A stretch of DNA of 64,000 nucleotides from Thiomicrorhabdus aquaedulcis (GCF_004001325.1 NZ_AP018722.1:2376206-2440205), one strand, 5' to 3'; positions 37,404-52,810 are shown, counted from the stretch's first letter. Program-made: numbers and translations. The notes: generated by a model from the letters alone, not told the origin.

Positions 37404-37874
37404 TTAGATTGATTTTACTAAGGCTTCAAGCATGTTGTTGTGCGCTGCTGCATCTACTTCTTTGTTCAGAATTTTTTCTGCACCAGATACAACAAGAGCA
37501 GCCACTTCTTTACGAAGCTCTTCTCTTGCACGACTTACTTCTTGCTCTATTTCTGCATGGGCGGAAGCTTTAATACGATCCGCTTCTTCAGCGGCTTTTA
37601 CTTTCGCATCTTCTACGATTTCAGAGCCACGCTTTTCAGCTAGACCTAGTATATTTTGAGCTTGTGATTTAGCGTCTTTTAGCACCTCTTTGGCGCGTTG
37701 TTCGGCTAATTCAAGCTCATGCTTTCCTTTCTCGGCGGCTGAAAGGCCATCAGCGATTTTCTTCTGACGATCTTCCATTAACTTTGAAAGTGGCCCCCAC
37801 AGTACCTTGTTCACAAACCAAATCAATAGCACAAATGCAATAATCTGGATGAGAAGCGTTGCGTTAATACTCAC
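37404..37874 (-). CDS. atpF: ATP synthase b subunit
   Basis: The 156-residue b subunit: one N-terminal membrane helix (LLIQIIAFVLLIWFVNKVLWGPL) followed by a long charged helix with DRQKKIADGLSAAEKGKHELELA, ending in the delta-binding region. It forms the peripheral stalk dimer. Confidence 0.97.
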   Translation of the reverse strand: MSINATLLIQIIAFVLLIWFVNKVLWGPLSKLMEDRQKKIADGLSAAEKGKHELELAEQRAKEVLKDAKSQAQNILGLAEKRGSEIVEDAKVKAAEEADRIKASAHAEIEQEVSRAREELRKEVAALVVSGAEKILNKEVDAAAHNNMLEALVKSI

Positions 37875-37935
37875 AGTGGTTACCTCGCCATTCGTTATTA
37901 ATTAATACTTAATTGGATGCATTAAGTGTTTAGGA

Positions 37936-38226
37936 TTAAGCTCCTAAAGCGGCTTTCATTGCACCAACGAATGGGTTTGCGAACAAGAACCACATTGCGA
38001 AAGCTAGGATAATGAATGGGAATGATTCCATCAAACCAGCAAAGATGAACATGTTAGTCATTAATGCTGGACGCATTTCTGGCTGACGTGCAATTCCTTC
38101 AAGAGTCTTAGAACAAATTAGACCCCAACCAATTGCTGAACCCAGACCAGCAGCAGCCAAAATTACACCTACACCAATAGCAGTTGCAGAGTAGATATCA
38201 GCGATCATAGTAGCAGTTACTTCCAT
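37936..38226 (-). CDS. atpE: ATP synthase c subunit
   Basis: From the ATG at 38226 (GGAG seven bases upstream) the protein is 96 residues with two helices, the polar-loop ARQPE and the ion-binding acid Glu67 in FAGLMESFPF. In a Na+-binding ring a Gln is expected in helix 1 in the G-x-G-Q region. Here that stretch reads SAIGWGLICSK with Trp, so proton coupling is the better guess. The open frame extends 11 codons upstream and is not likely coding. Confidence 0.95.
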   Translation of the reverse strand: MEVTATMIADIYSATAIGVGVILAAAGLGSAIGWGLICSKTLEGIARQPEMRPALMTNMFIFAGLMESFPFIILAFAMWFLFANPFVGAMKAALGA

Positions 38227-38366
38227 CGATTTTCTCCAAAGTTTAAAGTTAAAAAACAAAGTTAAAAAGCTTTTTACCGTCGTATCAAATAATTATGAAA
38301 CGTAAGTAGGTGCGCTTAAACCCTTTTGATGTTTTATTGCTAAAACACCTATTCTTTTCTTGTTTA

Positions 38367-38377
38367 ACCAGGCCTGG

Positions 38378-38378
<1 letters not shown>
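38367..38378. repeat. 12-bp palindrome fused to the atpB stop
   Basis: Exact ACCAGGCCTGGT on the minus strand directly after atpB. The A of the TGA stop is its first base, the same arrangement as at 29693. Confidence 0.9.
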
Positions 38379-39606
<1,228 letters not shown>

Positions 39607-39633
39607 TTTTTTGCTCCACTTCTGGAGCTGTGT

Positions 39634-39870
39634 TTAATCGACTTGAAAGTTTATGGATTTTTGCATTCCGCCCACAAACCCCAGTACACCACACAACATT
39701 AAAAATATGGGCATGGTGCCAAAAAGTTCATCTAAAAGATACCCTACAATAAACCCAGCAATAATCATTGAGGTAAAAATAGAACCTGCACTCATTAACA
39801 GAATATTCAACCCAGGTTTAGGGGCTTCTGTTGACGCTTGGGGTGTTGATTCTTTTTTAATATCGCTCAT
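39634..39870 (-). CDS. AtpZ/AtpI-like small membrane protein
   Basis: From the Met at 39870 (MSDIKKEST) the protein is 78 residues with two helices (ILLMSAGSIFTSMIIAGFIVGYLLDELFG and MPIFLMLCGVLGFVGGMQ), typical of the AtpZ family found at the head of atp operons. AtpZ with AtpI has been proposed to form a Mg2+/Ca2+ channel. A longer start at 39936 is possible but its extra residues look non-coding. First gene of the atp operon. Confidence 0.75.
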   Translation of the reverse strand: MSDIKKESTPQASTEAPKPGLNILLMSAGSIFTSMIIAGFIVGYLLDELFGTMPIFLMLCGVLGFVGGMQKSINFQVD

Positions 39871-40155
39871 TGGCTGCGCAAAACTCTTGTAATGATACTG
39901 ACAAGTTAAACATAGTTCAACCTTATCGGGCGCCAATCATAATGTTTTATGCCCCCAAAAGCTAGCTTGCAATCGGCTTTTTGCGGGTTAATTTTTACTT
40001 AAAAATGTGTGTTTTTAATACTCATAACAACATAATGTTATTTGGTTTTTTGAATCACAATATGTATTAAAAAACGCTTTATAATTTTTTTAAAACATTT
40101 ATTAAATACGCTAATGGGTCTTAATGTATTTTATTTATAGACCGATTTGGTTTTC
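39871..40155. other. Spacer between parB and the atp operon
   Basis: About 285 bases, AT-rich, holding the atp promoter. TTGCAA near 39970 with TAAAAC 17 bases on (minus strand) is one weak candidate. No hairpin terminator for parB is obvious; T- and A-runs dominate 40070-40140. Confidence 0.4.
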
Positions 40156-41025
40156 TTAAAAATATCCCATTATTCGATTAAGCTCTTCTAAGTTTTTGTA
40201 ACTTATTTCTAGCTTGCCAGCGCCATTAATACGATGATTAATTTTTACCTTGGTGTCTATCTTAGCCATCAGTAAATTTTGTTTTTCAACTAAATCACTC
40301 AGGCCGGGTATTGCCTTCTGTTTAGCTGCTTTAATTAACTTATTGGGAATTAAATACTCTTGTGCAGCCTCTTCTATTTGACGTACTGACCAACCTTTGG
40401 CAATCGCTTTTTGCGCTAAATCTGCTTGCACGGTTTCAGGTAAACTAATAATAGCGCGGGCATGCCCCATTGACAGCTCACCTTGATGCAATGAATCCTG
40501 AATGGCTTGGGGTAACTTAAGAAGTCTTAATAAATTGGATACGGCGGCACGTGAACGACCTACTGCATCGGCTACCGATTGCTGGGTGAGATCAAACTCC
40601 ACCAAAAGACGCTTTAGACCAATGGCAGTTTCAATTGGATTTAGGTCTTCGCGCTGAATGTTTTCTATAATGGCCATCGCCAAAGTTGCCTGGCCGTCGG
40701 CCTGACGAATAACCACTGGCACTTTATCTAAACCGGCCATTTTGGCGGCGCGCCAACGGCGCTCTCCCGCAATAATTTCAAAATGATTGTCGTTAAGCGG
40801 TCTTACAATAATAGGTTGAACCACGCCTTGTACTTTTATGGAGTTGGCTAGCTCTTGCAATGACTCTGTCGAAAACTGTTGCCGAGGCTGATACTGTCCA
40901 GGCTTTAGACATTCTACCGATACTTTTTCGATGCGCATGTCTGCGCTGCTGTTTTCAGCTTTTTGTTTTGCGCCAATCATGGCGTGAATACCAAGATTTC
41001 CCATTCCAGAGCGTTTTTTTGACAC
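40156..41025 (-). CDS. parB: Chromosome partitioning protein ParB
   Basis: A 289-residue ParB/Spo0J. It has the CTPase motif GERRWRAAK near 90, IIENIQREDLNPIE, a helix-turn-helix TQQSVADAVGRSRAAVSNLLRLL, and a C-terminal dimerisation domain ending LEELNRIMGYF. It loads at parS near the origin and spreads. I found no perfect parS in the window by eye. It lies 33 bases after parA. Confidence 0.95.
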   Translation of the reverse strand: MSKKRSGMGNLGIHAMIGAKQKAENSSADMRIEKVSVECLKPGQYQPRQQFSTESLQELANSIKVQGVVQPIIVRPLNDNHFEIIAGERRWRAAKMAGLDKVPVVIRQADGQATLAMAIIENIQREDLNPIETAIGLKRLLVEFDLTQQSVADAVGRSRAAVSNLLRLLKLPQAIQDSLHQGELSMGHARAIISLPETVQADLAQKAIAKGWSVRQIEEAAQEYLIPNKLIKAAKQKAIPGLSDLVEKQNLLMAKIDTKVKINHRINGAGKLEISYKNLEELNRIMGYF

Positions 41026-41058
41026 CTTAATTCACCTTATTTCAATTAATCGGCTAGG

Positions 41059-41826
41059 TTACAACTGGGTTTTACGAATGAGTTCGTTTGCAAGCGCTAA
41101 ATAGGCCATGGCACCGTTTGAAGCTGCGTCATAATCCAAAATGGATTCGCCGTAGCTAGGTGCTTCGGCCAATCGAACGTTTCTGGGAATAATGGTTTGC
41201 AATACTTTCATACCAAAATGGCTTACCAATTGGTTAGAAACATCATTGGCTAGATTATTACGGCGATCGTGCATGGTTCTTAAAAGGCCGTCAATATGCA
41301 AACTACTATTGAGCTGTGCTTGAATGGTTTCAATGGTGTCCATGAGCGACGACAAGCCTTCTAACGCAAAAAACTCGCACTGCACTGGCACGACAATGCC
41401 GTCTGCGGCGGTGAGCGCGTTTAAGGTGAGCATGTTGAGCGTGGGCGGGCAATCGATAATAATGGCATCGTATTGATCGCGCACTTTTTTTAGCGCCTTT
41501 CGCAAACGTTTTGGCCCCATGTCTTCATTAAGCAAAGTGACTTCGGCGGCGGTTAAATCGCTGTTGGCCGGTAATAAATCGAGCTTGGCCAGTTCAATGG
41601 GCAATATCGCGTCTTTTATTTTGGTGTCGCCCACCAACACATCAAATACCGACAGGGTTAAGCTGTCTTTGTTGGCGCCAATGGCCACTGTGGCATTGCC
41701 TTGGGGGTCTAAATCAATGAGTAAAATGGTTTTACCCAAACGCGCTAACGCCGCCGCTAAATTTACACTGGTGGTGGTTTTACCGACGCCACCTTTTTGG
41801 TTGGCTATTGCAATCACTCTTCCCAC
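41059..41826 (-). CDS. parA: Chromosome partitioning ATPase ParA
   Basis: A 255-residue Soj-type ParA with the deviant Walker A KGGVGKTTTSVNLAAAL, IDLDPQGNAT and IDCPPTLNMLTLNAL. It segregates newly replicated origins with ParB. Its position between rsmG and parB is the standard one near oriC. Confidence 0.96.
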   Translation of the reverse strand: MGRVIAIANQKGGVGKTTTSVNLAAALARLGKTILLIDLDPQGNATVAIGANKDSLTLSVFDVLVGDTKIKDAILPIELAKLDLLPANSDLTAAEVTLLNEDMGPKRLRKALKKVRDQYDAIIIDCPPTLNMLTLNALTAADGIVVPVQCEFFALEGLSSLMDTIETIQAQLNSSLHIDGLLRTMHDRRNNLANDVSNQLVSHFGMKVLQTIIPRNVRLAEAPSYGESILDYDAASNGAMAYLALANELIRKTQL

Positions 41827-41835
41827 GGTGCGTCC

Positions 41836-42482
41836 TTAAATGATATTGGTGCTTGGTTTGATGGCTTTAATAAGCATTCTTTGTGCTTGTAATCCTGGAA
41901 CATGCAATTCAATCATCTCCTGCAGAGTGACCAGGCCTGGTAGGTTTGAATAATCTTCAAAATCTTTTTGCGCCTTCATCGCCCACCAAACTCCGTCTGC
42001 ACTCAGTAAATGTTCGGTCCAATATAACATGTCGGCCAAAGACGCAAAGGCACGAGAAATAACGCCATCGTACAATGTATTGGGTTTATATTCTTCAACA
42101 CGAGCATGAATGACCTGGCTGTTTTTTAGGCCTAACTCAGCTTTAGCCTGAATTAAAAACCGAGTTTTTTGCTGTTGCTGTCGAGTAAATCAACTTGACG
42201 CTCTGGATAACAAATCGCCAAGGGAATCCCAGGTAAACCACCGCCCGTGCCCACGTCTATAATGGACTGGCTGGAAATGTGCGGCACAACCGCCAAGCTG
42301 TCGAACAGGTGTTTAACCAACATTTCGCGCGGATCGCGAATCGCGGTTAAGTTGTAGACTTTGTTCCATTTTTGCAGCAGCGCCAAATACGCCATTAACT
42401 GCTCTATTTGCATAGCATTTAGTGATAAATTTAAGACGCTTAAGCCTTTTTCGAGCTCGGCTTGTTGTACCAAAGAGGACAT
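41836..42482 (-). CDS. rsmG: 16S rRNA m7G527 methyltransferase RsmG, frameshifted as read
   Basis: The N-terminal part (42482 to 42153) has the SAM motif [16 protein letters not shown] and stops after [11 protein letters not shown]. The remainder ([17 protein letters not shown]..., [12 protein letters not shown]..., ending near [12 protein letters not shown]) lies in the -1 frame to 41836. Adding one A to the A6 run at 42165-42170 gives a continuous 215-residue RsmG. The enzyme methylates G527 of 16S rRNA; loss gives low-level streptomycin resistance in E. coli. AAGGAGG in the end of mnmG is its ribosome site. A palindrome copy (41930) encodes LPGLV. Confidence 0.9.
41930..41941. repeat. 12-bp palindrome (in rsmG)
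   Basis: Exact ACCAGGCCTGGT in the C-terminal half of rsmG, read as Pro-Gly-Leu-Val. Confidence 0.9.
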
Positions 42483-44377
42483 CTACTTGCCTCCTTGCGA
42501 GCGCCATTTTTAATGGCCACCAATAACAGTGAAAGTGCGGCTGGGGTGATGCCCTGAATGCGACTTGCCATGCCTAAATTAGCCGGCTTATGGGTGCGTA
42601 ATTTTTGTTTTACTTCATTCGACAGACCCGACACGATGTCCAAGTCTAAATCGTCTGGAATTGTCACCGATTCGGAGCGTTTCATTTTTTCAATCTGCTG
42701 GGTTTGACGCTCTATGTAGCCTGAATATTTGGCTTCAATTTCAATTTGGTCAATCACCGTGGCATCCTGTACGCCCTCGCCAAACATATCCAGCGTCGCC
42801 AAGGCACTGTAAGCGACATTGGGGCGTTTTAGCAGATCAAACAATGTTTGTTCTTTGCTAAGCGGCAAATCCATTAACACTTCGGCTTGTTTGGCCTCAT
42901 GGTGTGCGGGGTAAATCCAGGTGTCTTTTAAACGCTGGACTTCTAACGCCAACATTTCCATTTTGCTTTCAAAGGCCATCCAGCGTGCGTCGTCAATCAA
43001 GCCCATTTCGCGCGCTATTGGGGTAAGACGCTGATCGGCGTTGTCTTCGCGCAGTATTAGACGGTACTCTGCGCGCGAGGTAAACATGCGGTACGGTTCA
43101 TTGGTGCCCATGGTGATTAAATCGTCGACCAATACGCCAATATAGGCTTCATCACGACGTGGATACCACGGTGACTTTAACTGCGCACGCCGCGCTGCGT
43201 TAATACCGGCTAATAAACCCTGTGCCGCGGCTTCTTCGTAACCCGTTGTGCCGTTAATTTGTCCGGCAAAAAACAGGCCATGAATGGCTTGAGTTTCTAA
43301 ACTGGGCTTTAAACCACGCGGATCAAAAAAATCGTACTCAATCGCGTAGCCTGGACGCATGATTTTAGCGTTTTCTAGGCCTTTCATGGAACGCACAATC
43401 TTTAACTGTGTTTCGTACGGAAGACTGGTCGAAATACCATTGGGATAGAGCTCTGTGGTGGTTAACCCCTCTGGCTCAATAAACACCTGGTGACGGTCTT
43501 TGTCGGCAAAGCGCATCACTTTGTCTTCAATGGATGGACAATAACGCGGCCCAATGCTGTCAATTTCACCTTGCTCGGAATACATGGGCGATTGGTCTAA
43601 GGAAGCCATAATCGCTTCATGAGTTTGAGCGTTGGTGTAGGTAATGTAACAAGGAATTTGCTTAGGGTGCATGGTCACTTTGCCCATGTACGAGAAAACC
43701 GGTAATGGCGTGTCGCCAGGTTGAATCTGCATGGCATCAAAATTTACCGTGCGCGCATCAATACGCGGCGGTGTACCGGTTTTTAAACGACCCACCGGTA
43801 AGTTTAATTCTCTTAAACGCGCGGCTAGACGAATTGCTGGCTCATCACCGGCACGGCCACCTTCGTAATTTTGCAACCCAATGTGAATGCGACCGGCTAA
43901 AAACGTGCCTACGGTTAACACCACCTGATTTGCGTAAAACTTGAGTCCCATTTTGGTAATCACGCCGCGAATTTGTTCGCCGTCCAACAGCACGTCTTCG
44001 ACGGGTTGCTGAAAAATGGATAAATTAACTTGGTTTTCTAAACGAGTACGAATGGCTTGACGATATAAAACACGATCGGCCTGAGCGCGGGTTGCGCGTA
44101 CGGCCGGACCTTTTGAGGCGTTTAAGGTTCTAAATTGAATGCCCGCTTCGTCGGTTGCCAAAGCCATTGCACCACCCAGCGCATCGACCTCTTTAACCAA
44201 GTGGCCTTTACCAATGCCGCCAATGGCTGGGTTACAAGACATTTGCCCCAACGTATCTATGTTGTGGGTGAGCAAAAGGGTCTTTAACCCCATGCGCGCA
44301 GATGCTAGGGCGGCCTCGGTACCTGCATGGCCACCGCCTACGACAATCACATCGTAATTTGAATCTTCTACGCTCAT
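42440..44377 (-). CDS. mnmG: tRNA uridine 5-carboxymethylaminomethyl synthase MnmG
   Basis: FAD-dependent tRNA-modifying enzyme, partner of MnmE. It has [19 protein letters not shown] at the N-terminus, [53 protein letters not shown] and the C-terminal [11 protein letters not shown] and [11 protein letters not shown]. The start is the ATG at 44377 with AAGGG. As read it ends with an odd tail overlapping rsmG by 43 bases. One more A in the A5 run at 42507-42511 would instead end it at a TAG (42483-42485) immediately before the rsmG ATG, giving 631 residues, close to the family norm. Confidence 0.95.
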   Translation of the reverse strand: MSVEDSNYDVIVVGGGHAGTEAALASARMGLKTLLLTHNIDTLGQMSCNPAIGGIGKGHLVKEVDALGGAMALATDEAGIQFRTLNASKGPAVRATRAQADRVLYRQAIRTRLENQVNLSIFQQPVEDVLLDGEQIRGVITKMGLKFYANQVVLTVGTFLAGRIHIGLQNYEGGRAGDEPAIRLAARLRELNLPVGRLKTGTPPRIDARTVNFDAMQIQPGDTPLPVFSYMGKVTMHPKQIPCYITYTNAQTHEAIMASLDQSPMYSEQGEIDSIGPRYCPSIEDKVMRFADKDRHQVFIEPEGLTTTELYPNGISTSLPYETQLKIVRSMKGLENAKIMRPGYAIEYDFFDPRGLKPSLETQAIHGLFFAGQINGTTGYEEAAAQGLLAGINAARRAQLKSPWYPRRDEAYIGVLVDDLITMGTNEPYRMFTSRAEYRLILREDNADQRLTPIAREMGLIDDARWMAFESKMEMLALEVQRLKDTWIYPAHHEAKQAEVLMDLPLSKEQTLFDLLKRPNVAYSALATLDMFGEGVQDATVIDQIEIEAKYSGYIERQTQQIEKMKRSESVTIPDDLDLDIVSGLSNEVKQKLRTHKPANLGMASRIQGITPAALSLLLVAIKNGARKEASRCPLWYNKPSSKKA

Positions 44378-44400
44378 AACAACCCTTTTGGCGACATATT

Positions 44401-44412
44401 GAGACCTTTGCA
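44401..44412. mobile_element. Solo MITE end upstream of mnmG
   Basis: GAGACCTTTGCA, the outer 12 bases of the MITE terminal repeat, lies alone 24 bases before the mnmG ATG. No partner end is nearby. Confidence 0.55.
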
Positions 44413-44538
44413 TGCGGTCGATGATTTAAAATAATGTATCTATCGACTTTTAGCGGTAAATTTGAGGCGGTATTTTACCATAAGCTTTAAAAAGAGTGCT
44501 AAGTTCACAAAACGGTACATCAAACATATCAAAAAGTA

Positions 44539-44550
44539 ACCAGGCCTGGT
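44539..44550. repeat. 12-bp palindrome (leader of lipoprotein gene)
   Basis: Exact ACCAGGCCTGGT 17 bases upstream of the lipoprotein ATG at 44568. Confidence 0.9.
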
Positions 44551-44567
44551 CAATTAAGGAGCCAAAC

Positions 44568-45215
44568 ATGTTAACAACCCGCTTTAATTTCAGGAATTTA
44601 CCCCCGACTTTGGTACGAATCGTTGGCCTAAGCCTTGTTGTAATGTTTAGCAGTTGCGCCACGCAACCGCCACGGTCGCTTATGGATGTGCAAGTGGGTG
44701 ACCAATTTATACTCAAACAATCCATTCCTATTCGGGCTAACCACACGCGACATTTTATCCAATTTGGCGTGCTGAGTGGCTCGGGTTTTAACCATTACGA
44801 ACCGCACTGTCGAATCGAGATAAACACCTTACGAGAAACTGCGTCGCTCATTACACCCGACCATTTTAAGATTGTACGGGTAGCACTGGATGAAGAACGC
44901 ATTGCCAATCGCCGTAAACCTAACAGTCAACCTATTTACATGGCACAAAACAATGTACTGAGCGTGACCAAGACCGACGCTCTAAATAACCAGGCCTGGT
45001 ATGCTTTACGCGGTGATAATGAACGACCTGAAACCATGGACATTGTGCATTTATATTTGCAATCAGATCGTCAACCCGACGTGTTGCGTTTAACCTGCAG
45101 TAGTTCATTAAGCGATGGCAATCCTAAAGATGCACCACAAAGTTATCGCCCACAATTATTACAAATAAACGCTATTTTAGGTGCGGTTGGGCAGGTAATT
45201 CCTGCCAGTCGATAG
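44568..45215 (+). CDS. Putative lipoprotein, unknown
   Basis: From the ATG at 44568 (AAGGAG seven bases upstream) the protein is 215 residues with a lipoprotein signal (basic start, LVRIVGLSLVVMFSSC). The mature part is mostly beta-like with DVQVGDQFILKQSIPIRANHTRHFIQFG and several Arg-rich turns. No family recognised. A second exact palindrome copy lies within the gene (44989, NQAW). The frame extends upstream to 44496 through the first palindrome and is not coding. Confidence 0.65.
   Translation: MLTTRFNFRNLPPTLVRIVGLSLVVMFSSCATQPPRSLMDVQVGDQFILKQSIPIRANHTRHFIQFGVLSGSGFNHYEPHCRIEINTLRETASLITPDHFKIVRVALDEERIANRRKPNSQPIYMAQNNVLSVTKTDALNNQAWYALRGDNERPETMDIVHLYLQSDRQPDVLRLTCSSSLSDGNPKDAPQSYRPQLLQINAILGAVGQVIPASR
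44989..45000. repeat. 12-bp palindrome (in lipoprotein gene)
   Basis: Exact ACCAGGCCTGGT read as Asn-Gln-Ala-Trp. Confidence 0.9.
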
Positions 45216-45239
45216 TACGCGCATAAGACTGCGTTGAAA

Positions 45240-46067
45240 TTACTGCCGAGACAAGCGGGACATAAGATATGGCGCTTCAAAGTTAGATCGAAATGGGTTT
45301 ATGTCCAAACCACCTCGTCTAACATAACGCGCGTACACCGTCAGCTTTTGCGGCTGACAATGCGCGATCAAATCGGTAAAAATGCGTTCGACGCATTGTT
45401 CATGAAACTCATTGTGTTCTCGAAAAGAGATTAAATACTTCAACAAACCTTCTTGCTCAATGGGCTTACCAACATAATGAATCACCACAGAACCCCAATC
45501 AGGTTGAGAGGTCACTAAACAATTGGATTTTAGCAAATGGCTGTTCAGGGTTTCTTCCACAACCTTTGCGCTATTATCAATCCTGAGTAAATTGGCGTTA
45601 ACAGTGTATTCATCAATCTCTATGTCTAAATCGTCTATGTTGTTACCAGGCAGTACATTAACAGACAGTTTTGGGTTGTTCAAAGCGATAAATTCAATCA
45701 ATACAGGCTTGCCAGAACAACCGGAAAGATCCTTGACCATCAATCCTTTTACCTGTTCAGCAGACTCAAATCGGCTGCCATTAAAGGAATTAAGATACAG
45801 CTTGAACGATTTAGACTCCACCAAAAAAGGTGCGTTGGCTGAAAAAGTAAATTCGGCCACCATCGCATTGGGCTTACCCTTTAAATTTAACCATGAAATT
45901 TCATAAGCAGTCCAAACGTCGACACCTGAAAAGGGTAACGTTTTCAGATCAAAACCTAACTCGTCACGTTTTTCTTGTCTGGGTATGGCAAATAACAAAT
46001 CTGGGTTGTACACAGAACAGTAAGGTGAGTCTTTACCCAGTAAACTCTGATTAGCGGTATTAATCAT
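45240..46067 (-). CDS. queF: NADPH-dependent 7-cyano-7-deazaguanine reductase QueF (long form)
   Basis: A 275-residue, two-fold duplicated QueF, the last dedicated step of preQ1 for queuosine. The catalytic Cys183 lies in KSNCLVTSQPDWGS. Family motifs ESKSFKLYLNSFN, FREHNEFHEQCVERIF and RRGGLDINPFRSN are present. Convergent with the lipoprotein gene. The ribosome site is weak (TGAG). Confidence 0.93.
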   Translation of the reverse strand: MINTANQSLLGKDSPYCSVYNPDLLFAIPRQEKRDELGFDLKTLPFSGVDVWTAYEISWLNLKGKPNAMVAEFTFSANAPFLVESKSFKLYLNSFNGSRFESAEQVKGLMVKDLSGCSGKPVLIEFIALNNPKLSVNVLPGNNIDDLDIEIDEYTVNANLLRIDNSAKVVEETLNSHLLKSNCLVTSQPDWGSVVIHYVGKPIEQEGLLKYLISFREHNEFHEQCVERIFTDLIAHCQPQKLTVYARYVRRGGLDINPFRSNFEAPYLMSRLSRQ

Positions 46068-46097
46068 AAATAATCTCAGTTGAAAGAGATGAAAGAA

Positions 46098-46502
46098 TTA
46101 ACCCGCCACATCGAAATTGCGCAGCGCGGTTCTAAAAGCATTAAAAGGGTTTAACAAGGCGTCAGCAATAATAATGGCAAAACCAATCCAATGAAAAAAC
46201 GACGGTGCCCTATCTTCAACAAACCATAAGTAACTCATTAGTGCTGTGGCAAGTATCACAGCAAACACCGCCCAAAACAGATCCATTAAAAAAGCAAATG
46301 CACTTACATCACCGGCTTTTAGCATCTCAATAAACAAAATAACTACAGCCATTGAGATAAAAATATAACCAACGGTACCTTCTAAAGGAATCTGTAAATA
46401 TTCAGTTCCCAATAAAAAAGCCACAATCAACAACATCCAAGGAATCTTACTAATCCAAACAAAAATACTAGAACTTGACGATACCGATACTTTAGAGCCC
46501 AT
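46098..46502 (-). CDS. Four-helix membrane protein, unknown
   Basis: A 134-residue membrane protein with about four helices (residues 13-31, 42-62, 66-92, 98-117). A polar N-terminus is rich in Ser and a short tail ends NFDVAG. AAAGGA precedes the ATG. It lies upstream of queF by 30 bases on the same strand and may be co-transcribed. No family recognised. Confidence 0.6.
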   Translation of the reverse strand: MGSKVSVSSSSSIFVWISKIPWMLLIVAFLLGTEYLQIPLEGTVGYIFISMAVVILFIEMLKAGDVSAFAFLMDLFWAVFAVILATALMSYLWFVEDRAPSFFHWIGFAIIIADALLNPFNAFRTALRNFDVAG

Positions 46503-46634
46503 AAAACAGTCCTTTAACTCAAACCTGAATTCATAAAAATGTAAACGAAACAGACATCAAAAAACACATACTATCTTATAATTCTGTTTTTAAACATAGA
46601 CTCAACGCACTTAAAATGATCAAAAAGGTAGAAC

Positions 46635-46847
46635 GTGTTAACCATATTAGTTTTAGGAATCATCATAACCACCGCTGCCATAGGCTTAATGTCATTGGCA
46701 TTTCAACTAATGCGCAAAGTACCCAGCTTAGATAAGGCTCTTAACAACCGGGATGCCAACAAACGTATGCTGCAATTAACCTTAATAACTTATGCCAGTG
46801 GCATTATCATTACTATTTATTTAATGGCAACCTATCATCCGCAATAA
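46635..46847 (+). CDS. Small two-helix membrane protein, unknown
   Basis: A 70-residue protein with two hydrophobic helices (about 2-26 and 47-66) separated by a basic-acidic loop (KVPSLDKALNNRDANKR). The start is a GTG with AAAGGTAG upstream. It is divergent from the four-helix membrane gene. Translation is likely given the clean topology, but the function is unknown. Confidence 0.55.
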   Translation: MLTILVLGIIITTAAIGLMSLAFQLMRKVPSLDKALNNRDANKRMLQLTLITYASGIIITIYLMATYHPQ

Positions 46848-46980
46848 AAATGGTTACTTGAATGCTTATTGGCAAGCCGAACTAACCGTGGCTTGCCAAT
46901 AAAAATTACGAAAGAATGTTAGTCAAATATGGTCAGTCAAAATTAATAATTAAGTAGACTTATGAAAATTCAGGCAAAAA

Positions 46981-47012
46981 AAAACCCGCGAAGCAAAAGC
47001 AAGGCGGGTTTT
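46981..47012 (-). terminator. rrn operon terminator
   Basis: AAAACCCGC/GCGGGTTTT stem with a loop of about 14 bases, followed on the minus strand by a run of nine T. It lies 10 bases past the 5S end. Confidence 0.9.
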
Positions 47013-47021
47013 AGGATATAA

Positions 47022-47138
47022 GCTTGGCAATGACCTACTCTCGCATGGGAACTCCCACACTACCATCGGCGCTAAGACGTTTCACTTCTGAGTTCGGAAT
47101 GGGATCAGGTGGTTCCATCTTGCTATTGTCACCAAGCA
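47022..47138 (-). rRNA. rrf: 5S ribosomal RNA
   Basis: About 117 bases. The minus-strand sequence starts TGCTTGGTGACAATAGC and ends TAGGTCATTGCCAAGC, the two ends pairing. The internal CCGAACTCAGAAGTGAAACG is diagnostic. Ends are approximate. Confidence 0.95.
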
Positions 47139-47330
47139 ATTTGGTGCTGGTGGCTGTCGTCTATTCTCTAGACAACAACCCCCAAAGTTCTTTATTTATT
47201 TGAAATAGATCTCATTTCATTCGGTAACACACATACACAAGGAGTAGATGCTCTCACATCCACCCTCTTACTGTTATTGATCATACTCAAGTGCGTATAC
47301 CACAACTTCAAAGTCACTTTTGAGTTGTAT

Positions 47331-50191
<2,861 letters not shown>

Positions 50192-50603
50192 ATACAACTC
50201 AAAAGTAACCTATTGGTTTGTCTTGTCCTTTTGTTTTGAACTCGCGCCCAAACAAGACCTTTTAAGTGCATACGCAACTAAGATTCTTCGCTGTCATGAT
50301 ATACGCTTGAGTATTCTCAATAATATATGTATGTTTTTACCTTTTACTTGGAGATCCAGGTTATTAACGTATTAATAACCTTTCTCTCCAGCATTTGCTA
50401 CAAGCCGCTGGAAGGGCGACTTGCAACCCTTTTATGACATCTTGTCGGCGTCATAAAAGGTTCTCTTATGTTAAGGTTTAATTAACATTCGAGATCTATT
50501 CCAAATTTTTAAAGAACTTTAAGTACACTATCTTTCAGTACGAATACTGGCCAATACGACTTTTAATACACTCTGTCTAAACAGAATTTATTAAACGTAA
50601 TAT
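50192..50603 (-). other. tRNA-Ala to 23S spacer
   Basis: A transcribed spacer of about 410 bases with no gene. It holds the 5' half of the 23S processing stem next to 50191. It also has a boxA-like GTTCTTTAAAAAT (about 50506-50518 on the minus strand) that recurs in the operon leader near 52555. Confidence 0.6.
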
Positions 50604-50679
50604 TGGTGGAGCTATGCGGGATCGAACCGCAGACCTCCTGCGTGCAAGGCAGGCGCTCTCCCAGCTGAGCTATAGCCCC
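50604..50679 (-). tRNA. tRNA-Ala (UGC)
   Basis: A 76-base cloverleaf on the minus strand: GGGGCTATAGCTCAGCTGGG at the 5' end, anticodon TGC in CCTTGCACG, the T-arm GGTTCGATCC, and an encoded CCA. In the 16S-23S spacer. Confidence 0.97.
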
Positions 50680-50683
50680 AATA

Positions 50684-50760
<77 letters not shown>

Positions 50761-50837
50761 GGGTCGTTCATTTCTTCAGTAATTCAGAGACAATTTATGT
50801 GAAAGCTCGTCTAAGCTTGTAACCCTTGGTATATCTT

Positions 50838-52383
<1,546 letters not shown>

Positions 52384-52624
52384 AATCTTGCTGATATGTT
52401 TTGAGTCCATCTCTGGACTTATTACAACTCGGAATTGACAAGATTTTTGCATGGAAGAATTTCTTCTACCTATTACATAATTTTGTCGTTTCGAGATTTT
52501 TTATCGGGTCACTCACTTAGGGAGCTTCCACATAAATTATCTCTGAATTACCTGATTTTTAAAGAACTTAGGTCTCTTCGAGCCAGTTCGCGATGTTCTG
52601 CGTTTCTGTCTCGGTAAGCTGCGT
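52384..52624 (-). other. rrn leader
   Basis: A transcribed leader of about 240 bases between promoter and 16S. Contains a boxA-like GTTCTTTAAAAATCAGG (about 52551-52567) and A/T-rich processing sequence. No gene. Confidence 0.6.
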
Positions 52625-52653
52625 ATTGTAAGTGGTTCGTTCTAGGTTGTCAA
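52625..52653 (-). promoter_or_regulatory. rrnP: rrn promoter
   Basis: On the minus strand TTGACA (52653-52648), exactly 17 bases, then TACAAT (52630-52625). Start predicted about 52617. A consensus -35 with near-consensus -10, as in strong rRNA promoters. Confidence 0.85.
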
Positions 52654-52810
52654 TAATTATTTCAAACTATTTTCAAACTCTTTTCTCAATACCAATAACA
52701 TTACCGCTTCTTTCTTTCCTTTCCAACCCGCTTTTCGTTTTGCTTTTGCGTTTCGGTTGGAACGCCGCGTATTCTATCCATTTCACTTCACAGCGCAACC
52801 CCTTTCCCTC

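Noticed and set aside
37936..38226. Sodium-driven ATP synthase
   Set aside because: Glu-Ser alone is insufficient; the helix 1 Gln typical of Na+ rings is replaced by Trp, and the operon is the ordinary atp type.
40156..42482. A parS site (TGTTTCACGTGAAACA-like) near parAB
   Set aside because: I looked for CACGTG-centred sites in the window. The ones seen (for example 20290 and 35706) lack the flanking bases of parS. A computed search is needed.
45216..46100. preQ1 riboswitch controlling queF
   Set aside because: Only about 30 bases separate queF from the gene upstream and no preQ1 aptamer pattern is visible there.
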